Shown here: piece by piece, positions 47,101-57,290 of the stretch
Position numbering within the stretch: the stretch's first letter is position 1
How the letters are laid out: each line of letters starts with the position of its first letter
Assembly (NCBI RefSeq): GCF_029784135.1
Contig: NC_073745.1
Location: 59,098,784 to 59,162,783 of the forward strand
DNA length: 64,000 nt
Direction of reading: 5' to 3'
Source: Toxorhynchites rutilus septentrionalis
Taxonomy: Eukaryota; Arthropoda; Insecta; Diptera; Culicidae
The notes under the pieces: generated by a model
The model's input: only the letters and a program-made list of their open reading frames with translations
What the model was told of the DNA's origin: nothing
Database searches by the model: none
Translations under genes and position numbers: made by a program

Positions 47101-47561
47101 AAGTTCCGTAATGCCATCTCTTTTCTTAGTGAACAAATCGGTCTGGATGTAATTCGGTTGTTTATTCCAAGGGAATGCTAAGAACCGCCATACTCTTGAC
47201 AATTACATTCAACGCGTAAGCATATATGAACCATCTAAAGGGTTTGCCCAAAACCGGTTTTCTGCCATCAAATCACTAGACTAGTGCCACCATTTGGGAA
47301 ACGAAGTTTTATCTATTATTTTGAAAAGATTTTAAACGAAAATCGAAAGTTGAACTTAGTTCGCTAAAAATATCTTCATGAACCATCATTTACCACTTAT
47401 TCAGTGTATTGAAATTGTTCGGATCAGATTAGATTGAAATGAAATATACAATGTTTTCAACAATTTTGTAAGATGTATTCAATCGATAACTCAATATATT
47501 TGGCAGTTTTGCCGATCACATTTTGTATCATATTATCACGTATGTTATCATCGAGATAAAT

Positions 47562-48513
47562 TTACCATCCGTAGTGAGCGCTGTTATCGGCGTAGCTGAC
47601 CTGAGAAACGTGGCCAGCTGGGGCGGCATGAGCGTAGATTGGCTCCGAGACAAGGGTCTTGGCGTATGATGGCTGAGCGACGACAGTTTGGGCATAGGTT
47701 GGTTGAGCGGCGTATACCTTCGAGTAAGATGGCTGAGCCACAATAGTCTTGGCAAGAGGAGCGTAAGACAATCCGGTGGAGTATTGCAAGTTCTTCACAA
47801 TAGGAGCAGCTTGTGCGTAAGAATAAGCTGGTTGAGCAACGATGGTCTTGGTATATGCTGGTTCAGCGTTGTAAACCTTGGTGTAGGCTGGCTGGGATAC
47901 GATGGTCTTGGCGAGAGGAGCATAGGACAGGGTGTTGGTATATTCCAAGTTCTTCACGAGTGGGGCAGCTTGGGTGTAAGCATAGGACGGTTGCTGTACA
48001 AGGGTCTTCGTGTATGCTGGTTGTGTTCCGTAGACATTGGTGTAAGCGGGTTGAGCAACAATGGTCTTGGCGACAGGAGCATAAGCCAGTGTCTTGGCTG
48101 GGGCGCTGTAAGCGAGTGGTGCAGCATGACCGTAGGTATAAGCTGGCTGGGCAACCACAGTCTTAAGAACTGATGGTTCATGAACGGCGTATGACTGTGG
48201 AACGGTATAGTGGACGGCTGGTTGAGCATATTCCACGGTTTTGGCCACAGCCACTTTCGGGGAGGCATGGTGAGTAACCGAGCTGTAGCTCACTGCTGGA
48301 GCAGACGAGTAATGACCATGATCGGCTTGAATGTATCCAGCGCTAACACAGGCCAGGCCAGCTAACAGAGCAACAATCTATGAAAAGATAACAATTAGGC
48401 ACGCTTATTTTCACATATTTTCACATTTACACTACCACCCTCATGGGGCATTTCGGTTCAATTCACAACATGTCGCTAAGCCAGAAAGCGAATTTTCTTA
48501 CCTGTAACGCCAT
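47562..48513 (-). CDS. Low-complexity cuticular protein, gene 6
   Basis: 275 residues. Exon 1 is 48513-48502 (MALQ), the intron is 124 nt, and exon 2 is 48377-47562. Same signal peptide and repeat layout as genes 4 and 5. It differs from both at AQPAYTYGHAAP (T to A) and YGTQPAYTK (A to G), and shares SQVSYADNS with gene 5. The 3' flank is almost identical to that of gene 5. The 5' flank is homologous to those of genes 4 and 5 but diverges from about 48570 onward. This is the right-hand parent in the crossover that made gene 5. Confidence 0.92.
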
Positions 48514-48594
48514 TATGTTTTGATTTACTAGAAACCGAATTGGTCGAATTAAAGTTAGCTGAATGAATGATATAGTTTAGCCGAGTGCACTCGA

Positions 48595-48602
48595 TATTTA
48601 TA
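48595..48602 (-). promoter_or_regulatory. TATA box of cuticle gene 6
   Basis: TATAAATA. The initiator TCATTC is at 48570-48565, with its A 34 nt from the TATA start. A variant AGAAGGTCACTCTC site is at 48665-48678, 63 bp upstream of the TATA box. Confidence 0.75.
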
Positions 48603-48678
48603 TTGAAAATCCAAAATCGTTTTTTGATAGACCCCCAACAAAGCCCGCCGCGAAGCACGAAACAGAGAGTGACCTTCT

Positions 48679-50043
48679 GGTAGCGCAAAAAGAGAAGCTA
48701 TCACACATAAAGTGACAGTAAAAGGGGTTCACAGTATTTATTGATGATATACGATGGTAGCGATAAAATTGTGGTTTCCTTATGATTCTTAGCAGCACGG
48801 GATGGTTGAAACGTATAAGGGATACTTGTTCTTGAATTAAAGGATGAGCTTTTGCGTATTCAGTATGTTTGAAGTGGTAGCTGTTAATCTGGGAACGGAA
48901 TACGTTCGCGACCGACAGCGCGAACGTAGAATAATTTTCCCATGAAGTAGTTTACAATTTTCATCATCCAAAACATTCCCTTTCTTTCGGAGTGCAATGA
49001 ATGGTGTGGAAGCAAACGATGAGAACCATCCAAACGCTGTATTCAAATTCCGTATCCATCCTTTGAGCATAGTGACATTCTACTGATTTAATTTCTCAAG
49101 ATCAGAGTTACCATAATTCCGGCTTACCTCTTTCGGCTGAAGAATCCGTCTATCCTGTTGATGGTGCGAGTCACCTGGATCTTATTTTGGATGATCCTTT
49201 CGATATTTTGGTATGTTGATCAATTTACCATTAACGATCTGTTCCAATGTGAGCTCAAATGATTGATTTTACTTTGGGTTAGTGTATGACGGCAATAGAA
49301 AGCCATGTTACGAATGAAAACATCATTTTCGCATGAATTATAATAAGTTGCATAGATCCTTCATCGTTCTCAATCATTTGAAACATTTTTTTATAAATAA
49401 AAATACTCAAGAAACTCAAGAAAACGGGGTATCAATATATAAATATGTAGTCTACATATGTTTGACGAAGAATGAATAAATAAATAAATTTAATTGTTGC
49501 CACGGTGGACTGCGACAGCCTACACAAACGCCGTCAGTTGAGGCATTTAACTTTTGCGGCTCTGTAATGCACATTTAGAGTTATTTCTTGCTTCCACCCG
49601 TGTTGAGTTTCATTCTCGTAGAGAGCGTTCTAGCAAATCGGTGTCTGTTTCACTACCCTATATCGGTTCAATATTTTTTTGAATAACAAATGTTTATGTT
49701 CATAACACTTCGAAGTTGTAGGAATACATTTCCATGTTAGATTAGTTGGAAAACAGCTGATTGTGATCCAAATCTTTCCGATTCTTTTAAAACTTTGTAC
49801 ATTTACATTCTAACAAATATATACGGATTGTTTAAAAAAAAATGCTTTAATTATCATAAGAAAATATATTTTATTCCCTTCAGAATAGTTCCCTTCTGAA
49901 GTAATACACTTTTTCCGAGGAACAATCCAATCACCGAAATGCTTTTTATAGCTGTATCATCATGTTTTTAGCCACTTTTTTTACTATTCGTTTATTTTTA
50001 CAGTTATTTTTACATAAGTTTCAAAGAGCCGAATTCTTAAATA
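48679..50043. other. Intergenic, nothing recognised
   Basis: Upstream flank of gene 6. A short inverted pair (ACGTTCGCG at 48902 and CGCGAACGT at 48920) is visible. No gene with coding character. Confidence 0.45.
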
Positions 50044-51332
50044 TTAGGCTGTCAAAAACGTCCTGCGGTATTTCCGCGAGGTGTCGTTGTAAGCGCGTAG
50101 TTCTAGTTGTATTCATTGTATCGAGTCATACTATAGCTTGTTGGAACGGTATTTTTGCGCGCTATAATATAGTCCTTGACAGTGTTTTGTTTGGTTAAGT
50201 CGTTCGTGAGTTATAGTGTCGCAAATATGGAGCAAAATAAAGAGAAAATCCGACATATTTTACAGTACTACTATGACAAAGGCAAAAATGCATCTCAAGT
50301 TGCCAATAAAATTTGTGCAGTTTATGAACCCGATACAGTTTCCATTTCCACCGCACAACGATGGTTTCAACGTTTTCGTTCTGGTGTAGAGGTCGTCGAA
50401 AATGTGCCACGCTCCGGAAGGCCTGTCGACGAAAATTGCGACAAAATCGCTGAATTAGCCGAGAAAGACCGGCATAGTAGCAGCCGTAACATCGGCCAAG
50501 AGCTGGGGATAAGTTATCAAACCGTTATTAACCATTTGAAGAAGCTTGGATTTACAAAGAAGCTCGATGTATGGGTGCCACACACGTTGACGCAAAAAAA
50601 CATCTTTGACCGTATCGACGCATGTGAATCGCTGCTGAATCGCAACAAAATCGACCCGTTTCTGAAGCGGATGGTGACTGGCGATGAAAAGTGGGTCACT
50701 TACGACAACGTGAAGCGCAAGGTCGTGAAGGTCGTGGTCGAAGCCCGCTGAAGCGGCTCAGACGGTGGCCAAGCCCTCATTAACGGCCAGGAAGGTTCTG
50801 CTGTGTGTTTGGTGGGATTGTCAAGGAATAATCTATTATGAGCTGCTTTCCTATGGCCAAACGCTCAATTCGGACCTGTACTGCCAACAACTGGACCGCT
50901 TGAAGGTAGCACTCATGAAGAAGAGGCCATCTTTGATAAACAGAGGCCGCATTGTCTTCCATCAGGACAACGCCAGGCCACACACTTCTTTGGTGACGCG
51001 CCAGAAGCTCCGGGAGCTCGGATGGGAGGTTCTTTTCCATCCGCCATATAGTCCGGACCTTGCACCAAGTGACTACCACCTGTTTTTGTCCATGGCGAGC
51101 TAGGTAGTCAGAAGTTAGCCACAAAAGAGGCCTATGAAAATTGGCTATCCGAGTTTTTTTGCCAATAAGGAAGCGAGCTTCTATAACAGGGGTATTATGA
51201 AGTTGGCATCTCGTTGGGAACAAGTCATCGAACAAAACGGCGCATATTTGACTTAAAACAGATGATTGTAACTAATTTTATGAACAAATGAAAATTCAAA
51301 AAAAATACCGCAGGACTTTTTTGACAGCCTAA
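50044..51332 (+). mobile_element. Full-length mariner (DD34D) element
   Basis: Inverted ends TTAGGCTGTCAAAAACGTCC and, inverted, TTAGGCTGTCAAAAAAGTCC, about 30 bp each, inside TA dinucleotides (50042-50043 and 51333-51334). The length of 1289 bp is normal for mariner. It encodes one transposase, broken by frameshifts, in the interior. Confidence 0.92.
50228..51256 (+). pseudogene. Mariner transposase, frameshifted
   Basis: Starts MEQNKEKIRHILQYYYDKGK. The first part (50228-50751) carries the paired HTH region (NASQVANKICAVYE, then GISYQTVINHLKKLGF) and the first catalytic aspartate in VTGDEKWVTYD. A small local duplication near 50720-50735 shifts the frame, and coding resumes as SWSKPAEAAQTVAKP. 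The second part (to 51103) has HQDNARPHTSLVTRQKLREL and SPDLAPSDYHLF, with 34 residues between the D residues (DD34D). A further stop and indels follow at 51102-51170 before the true C-terminus SRWEQVIEQNGAYLT, stop 51254-51256. Catalytic residues are preserved, so the copy died recently. The mariner subfamily is not assigned. Confidence 0.9.
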
Positions 51333-53084
51333 TATATTTTTATATCTATATATAAACAATTTTTTCAATTCAGTTTTTTTAGCCACTTGTTTGCGATAAA
51401 AATTTTGAAGTCGTGCTGCAACTTTTCTCATATCCAAAACATCTACCACATATCATGGACGAATGAGCATAGCGGTTTTTAAAACGTAATCCGAATTTGT
51501 CATTCCGAATGCCGAAAGCTATTTTAGACATGAAAAAATGAGGAAAACTACAAGCCCTTCTAGTTGATTTTAGTCTATCTTTTTTGTTAGATTATCTTTA
51601 AGACATATTTGAAGACCTCCATATCCTATCGAGTACATATACGTGAACTTTCAGTATGTGTCCCACCCCAAGTGTCCGTCTTTCCCGACTCAATCTTATT
51701 TTTTCAAAGATACCGGACACATTCATCATTCAAAATTTCTGCCTCATAGACAAATTTTATTTTACCTAGACTATCAATTTGTGGTGAGATAGATATATAT
51801 TTTTTGTGAAATTCCCGTAAAAAAAACAATTTTTACTTAGGGTGTCCGTCTTGCATATTTGCATATAAGTGACGAACCAGCCGAAATGTGTTGAAAGTCA
51901 CTATAATAGAGAGGAAAAAAAATATTTGCATTCAATATGGAATGTATATGGAAGAAACAAAACAATGTTTAAAAAATTCACGGTTTCATGATGTTATTGA
52001 TGGTTAGTTCATGAAATCTTGTAACTGATTGTTTTTTAGTAGATGACAATTGTATTGTGACTTATTTCCACCATTTAAGGAGTAGAATGGTCCAGAAAAC
52101 AGTCGTATTTTTAGTCCTCTGAAATTGCAGCATTTTCATGAAATGTTGCCTAATTGTACTATTTTTCTCAAATCACGTACACTGACACTGTGAGCCTTCG
52201 AAATATCACAAAAATAATGAAAATTTGTTTGTTTCTATGAAGTAAGAGTAAAAGTGTAAGTGTAGGAGTGAAAAAGATCAACAAAAGTATCGCCTTCATC
52301 CATATTCTTCGACGTGGTTCTCCAAATATCCACTGTAACATGTCACATTTGTGTGGATGCTCGAATGTATGCTGGTAGCACTGCAGAGTACCGATAGCTT
52401 TATGGCATCCGCCCCAGCATATACATCCCTGTTATGGCATCTCCCCTGGCAACGCATCAACAAACGATTACGGTCGTGCGACACCAAGCTCCGCCTCTTT
52501 CGGCCTCTTTCGCTTTCAAGCATTAGCCCAGGTAAGACGTGATTCGCAACATAGGAACAAAATGATGGATTCCCGGGCTGGCGAATTACACAACATTGTA
52601 CTCTTATGTACTCAGTGGGAACTCCAAAAAATATGTGTTTTTAATAGATAAGAAGCTTACTGAAAATAACGTTTTTACATGGACGGGAAAGGCAATTGAA
52701 TGTAAACACAAATATTGACGTCACAATTCGAGGAGTGGCTATGACAGTGAAGTCCGATTGAGTTAATATTTTGCATTTGGTATTTTATCGTGTAAATCAA
52801 CATTTCGCACGAAGTTCCATTTGAGAAATCGAAATGACCATTTTCATTGACACCCTAAACCATACGTTTTGCTACGTATACAAAAAAAAAGACCCAGAGT
52901 GTCAATTTTTGACAAAATATTTTTTTTCGAGGTGATAGTAGATCTCGACGTTTCATGCAATTCGAAGACATTTGGCATCAAAAATAGGGTTTTCGAAAAC
53001 ATAATTTTCATGTATTACGTTGAATATTTCAGTAACATTGTTTGCCACTGTTGATAATTAAAGAGTGACAAACATAATAGTGTT
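51333..53084. other. Intergenic with a shared 40-bp repeat block
   Basis: 51866-51906 (GTGACGAACCAGCCGAAATG onward) matches 35526-35567 and the inverse of 4091-4130. 52300-52535 is locally GC-richer and ends CAG before GTAAGACG, so an exon is conceivable, but no homology or start was found. Otherwise nothing is recognised. Confidence 0.4.
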
Positions 53085-53440
53085 TGTGCCAAATTTAAAC
53101 AAAATGTGCCAAATAATTGGCCTCTGAACAGATTTAAGTTCTCGTTCATGTATAAAATTTCTCATGTATCCATTGTTTGGCAAGGTATTTGCACCTGTGG
53201 AGTGAAAACCAAGGTTTTTGTTCCAAACAAGACGGTAGACTCGAAGTCTCAGGAAATACTTGCACACCAGAGACCAGTGAAGTTTTGGACAGATTTGAAG
53301 AGTTACCGACTCATCTAGAACGACTTGAATCCACTCAATTACCCCCAATCCCGCCCAATAGAAAATCATTTTGCAATTACGAAGCGGAAGCTTAAAATGA
53401 CAGGTAATACGGATCGAGACACTTCTCAGATGACTCAGAT
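53085..53440 (+). pseudogene. Relic of a DD37E-like transposase
   Basis: Three short plus-strand pieces in shifting frames read VWQGICTCGVKTKVFVPNKT, VDSKSQEILA, PVKFWTDLKSYRL and AITKRKLKM-like text. They align with the order WQAICSCG...FWPDLASCHYS...AIMKQALRK of the ITmD37E copies. The second catalytic aspartate is retained, but several stops break it. Old relic. Confidence 0.5.
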
Positions 53441-53698
53441 GATGATCTTTAGACTCAACAATTGGTTTTCTCAAGCCTGAAATTCAAGTAAAGGAAGCAT
53501 TTCACGATTAGGGCAATTAGTGTAGATACAACGAACGTTGTATTAGTCATAAATCAAAATCAGTTCAGATAATTTTCAACAAATATATTTAACAAAACTG
53601 TACAACATATTCGACATCGGCTGTGGACATTACCGCTTTTTGTGATCACATTATCCTTTCTCTCTCTCTCTCTGAACACTGTCACGTCCTCAAATAGT
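53441..53698. other. 3' flank of cuticle gene 7
   Basis: Includes a short CT run (53659-53673). No other feature. Confidence 0.4.
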
Positions 53699-54468
53699 TT
53701 ACCAAGCATAGTGAGCGCTATTGTCGGCGTAGCTGACGTGGGAAAGATGGCTAGCTGGGGCAGCATGGGCATAGATTGGCTCCGAGACCAGGGTTTTGGC
53801 ATAGGTTGGTTGAGCGACCAGGGTCTTGGTGTAAGTTGGCTGGGCAGCATAAACCTTGGTGTAGGCTGGCTGGGACACAATGGTCTTGGTGTAGGCTGGC
53901 TGGGCTACGACGGTCTTGGCAAGTGGAGCATAAGCCAGCGTCTTGCTGTACTCAACGTTCTTAACCAGTGGGGCGCTGTAGGAGAGTGGTGCAGCATGGG
54001 AGTAAGTGTACGATGGCTGCTGGACGATGGTTTTGGTGTAAGCTGGCTGAGCCACCAAGGTCTGGTGATGAACGGTTGGTTGGTGCACGGCCAATGGGGC
54101 AGCATAGTGTACGGCTGGTTCAGCATAGTGAACTGCCGGCTCGGCGTAGGCCACGGTCTTGGCCACAGCCAGCTTTGGAGAAGAATGATGGGTGACCGAG
54201 CTGTAGCTCACGGCAGGAGCGGACGAATAATGAGCCATTGGGGCATGATCAGCTTCGATGTAACCAGCGCTGGCACAAGCCAGAGTGGCAAACAGGGCAA
54301 TCATCTGCACGTAAAAGAAAATATCACATGATTAGCACATACACTTGAAATTCACTGCACATATTGTCACTGAATCTTCCACATTAATTGATTTTCATAG
54401 AATATATATCCAATGTTTTGCCACACTAATCCGACTTGGGAACACACATTTCTCACCTTAAACGCCAT
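53699..54468 (-). CDS. Low-complexity cuticular protein, gene 7
   Basis: 205 residues. Exon 1 is 54468-54457 (ATGGCGTTTAAG, MAFK), the donor is GTGAGA, the intron is 152 nt with a GTGCAG acceptor, and exon 2 is 54304-53699 ending Tyr-Ala-Trp, TAA. The signal peptide is MAFKMIALFATLACASAG. The mature start is YIEADHAPMAHYSSAPAV, then SYSSVTHHSSPKLAVAKTVA, a doubled YAEPAVHYAEPAVHYAAP, and repeats of QPAYTKTIVQQPSYTYSHAA type. It ends SHVSYADNSAHYAW, very like genes 4-6 (SQVSYADNSAHYGW), and so is probably the closest single-copy relative of the tandem set. A more upstream in-frame ATG within the intron (54310) is rejected as the start because the MAFK exon is conserved. Confidence 0.93.
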
Positions 54469-54551
54469 TTTGACCGTAGATTATAAACTTGCAAGACCGA
54501 TCGAATAGAAGTGAACCGAATGAATGATACAGTTCAGTCAGGTGCACTGAA

Positions 54552-54559
54552 TATTTATA
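54552..54559 (-). promoter_or_regulatory. TATA box of cuticle gene 7
   Basis: TATAAATA. The initiator TCATTC is at 54527-54522, with its A 34 nt from the TATA start. A GAAGGTCGTTCTC variant site is at 54619-54631, 60 bp upstream of the TATA box. Confidence 0.75.
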
Positions 54560-54631
54560 TTGAAAAATCTGAACTCTTCGCCGGCATCACAGCCCTTCCC
54601 CGCGTGATGCGAAGAAGAGAGAACGACCTTC

Positions 54632-55889
54632 GGGGGGCTGTCAAAACACAGAAACTATCACATAAAATACCCATAACCCGTCGGATTTACGTTTGCTGAT
54701 GAGATACGATGACATGATGATTATTTTTTTTATTTGCAATCCGCGTTACGCTCGCTCGCCGTTCGATGATGTGCGATCGAAGGAGATTGGGGAGATCAGG
54801 TGGCGGCTACTTGGGAAGGTGCAAAGAAATACGCTTCATTCGCTCTAATTCACTTCCGAATTTCGGTGGCTTCACAAAACGAGCCGAAACTGTTTGCCGG
54901 TGGGTTATTTCGTATGAATGAGGTCGTTTTTTTTGCCTTACTGACAGGGTATCCTTCGATGAACAACAAAGAGGTTTCTAATAATGGTTATACAGCTTGT
55001 TTATTTCACATTATAAATTTCGAATTAAATCAGGACATGCGTTCTTGCTTTGCTAGTTGGAAGTGAGTTAATCTTAGTTTTACAATGCGAACGCAGACTA
55101 TTTTCCTATCATAAATCTACCATAATTAGAAAATGACTGATTGATCGTCCTCGTTGCTTTTGATTATTCGAGCCCTAAATTAGTTTCGATCGTGAGCAAT
55201 TGCGGCGTCAGCGGTAACATCGATATGATAATAACCAAGTGCTCCTCTTCTGCAATATTGGAAATTCTGATACGACAATCCTTACTATATTATTCAAAAA
55301 TGAACAACATTTGTGATTTCTCGTTGAAAACAAATTTCTATAAATTTGAATATCGAAAAATATCGAGTGAATTTCACGGCTGACACGATGTGCGCTGGCG
55401 CGTTATCATGCTGTAATTCACCGTGTCTTTTGACCCATCCCGATCTTTTACCGTCAATCTAAAGCTTCATCCGCACACAGAGCATCTTCTTTCGGTCGAA
55501 ATTAAAAAAAAAAAACTTTTGACATGTCAAAACCGTCTCACATGTTTTCATTGGAACATGTTCGCCAACACACAACACTATACGCGGGACGCGATGGGTC
55601 GGACAACTTCCCATAGATGGACAGCATCAGGCCCGAAACAGGTCGACCAAAAAGGTAAATTTGACATCCTTTTTACGGTTGTAAGAACAATGAGTGTTGT
55701 GTTTTGTCGCATCCCGCGTACACTCTGTCCAACTTCTATAAGACCAGGTGATGATCTTGCTGCTTTGTGCCATTGTAAACAGCTTCAACTTATATTCTAG
55801 TGTATTGGTATTGGTGACTACCATAAACTGCATGATTTTCATACGTGTGTGTGCAAGCGCTGAGCGTAAACCAAAGGTTTTGTATTTTT
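54632..55889. other. Intergenic, nothing firm
   Basis: No gene recognised. A Tc1-family terminal word (ACTCTGTCCAACTTCTATAA) lies at 55720-55745. Confidence 0.4.
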
Positions 55890-56028
55890 CAAGTGTCAAG
55901 TTTCTATAAAACCAGTTACATTTTTCCGTTGTTTTAGTTGTTTTGATCAATAAATCTGAAAAATGCCGAAGGGAAAAGTGCTCACGGAGAGAAAAGAAAG
56001 ACAAATCGAATCATTTCACCAAAAAAAA

Positions 56029-57084
56029 TGTTGGTACACTCATACCTCGCTATACGGCCGCTCTTTGTACGGCATTTTGCTATAACGGCCCTCTTCAATT
56101 ATGGCACGTTTTCGATTTACGGCCTAAAATGTCTCGTTATAACGGGAAAAAAAACTTTTGAGGATTGGTTCAAAAATTCCTTTTGTACAGAAGTGAAAAA
56201 ATATTCGCGAGACAACAACTTAAACAACAAAACCGTTGGGTATGTATACATACAAATATTCTATGTAACATGAAGTTGATTCATTTTTGTTTATAGATTT
56301 TTGTTGGTTTTTATGTATGTATGTTGTATCATATGTTTTGTATGTTTTATGTTTATTTTTTTTTATCCCATTTATTTATTTAAGGCTCATTAGCATTTTA
56401 GCTGTAACCGAGCCGAATTTTAATCGTGTACATGTTACATGGTTATCATATCTATAATTAGCACATTACACAGTTGCCATTCGCCAGTATTCCTTCTATA
56501 CCATTACATATGGTACATTCACACAGTAGCCATTTAGGCGTAAGAGTATTCTTTTTCTGTTCTTCCATTATCCAGTTAGACCACCGGACAGCGGAGACAG
56601 TTGATTGATCATTGTTGAGTTATTTATAGAACAGCAGCCCGATGTGTCTTGGCAGAGCAGAGCAGTTGTATGGATGAATCGATCTTATTTCGACCGTGGA
56701 TCGATCTCCATCGCTGATGATTGTTGCGTGGACGTAGCTATTCTGTAACAACACAAAGATGGTCAATGAGGGTCCTGAGTTTTGAACTCACGATCGATCG
56801 CTTACTAAGCGAACGCGCAACCAATGTGGCTACGGAGACCCCCGTGTTTTATGTTTATGTTATGTATGTTTTTTTGATTTGAATGAAATAAATTTAAATG
56901 AATTTAATTTTCAATTCAAATTAAACAAAACTAAAAAGATAAAATGCATTTTGAATGATAAACCATGTTACAAATTTTAAAAAATTGGAACCGATCTGAT
57001 TGAATTTGCATGAATTTGTATTAGAATAATTAATTCCTTATACGGATTTTCGCTTTGCGGCCAAATTTCGTGGAACGTGCTCAA
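56029..57084. mobile_element. Insertion 1 in the Tc1 copy
   Basis: Begins with CATACCTCGCTATACGGCCG and ends near CGCTTTGCGGCCAAATTTCG, reminiscent of pogo/Tigger-type ends, but the two ends do not match cleanly. It contains a tRNA-like SINE head (56764-56842, minus) and an AT-rich TATGTTTT-rich section. Confidence 0.4.
56764..56842 (-). mobile_element. tRNA-like SINE head, second family
   Basis: On the minus strand: GTCTCCGTAGCCACATTGGT, TGCGCGTTCGCTTAG and GAGTTCAAAACTC. The order of an A-box-like segment followed by a B-box-like segment resembles a tRNA. The acceptor stem does not close, so it is more likely a SINE than a tRNA gene. Confidence 0.5.
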
Positions 57085-57290
57085 CTATTTGACAAATCCT
57101 CATGGATACGGTAAGAAGGGGATAGCTCCACGTAAATCGAAGCTCTCTGACCGGGATGAGCGGGAAATAGCTAGATCAGCTTCGAAAACCTCAAAACCGC
57201 TTATGCAAATAAAACAATATTTCAAATTGAATGTTACTCGCGTGACAATTCGTCAAGTTTTGGTAAAAAATTGTAAGGGGTTGTATCTAG

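Larger units (their letters stand above)
36543..47606. repeat. 11.06-kb tandem duplication, unit 2
   Basis: Second copy of the unit, from the chimeric gene 5 to the 3' half of gene 6. It contains the same SINEs, inverted repeat, RFC3-like pseudogene and nested elements in the same order. The homology to gene 6's own 5' flank falls off after about 48568. Confidence 0.9.

Noticed and set aside
52300..52540. Possible exon ending in CAG before GTAAGA
   Set aside because: A single donor-like site with no conserved frame, start or partner exon is not enough.
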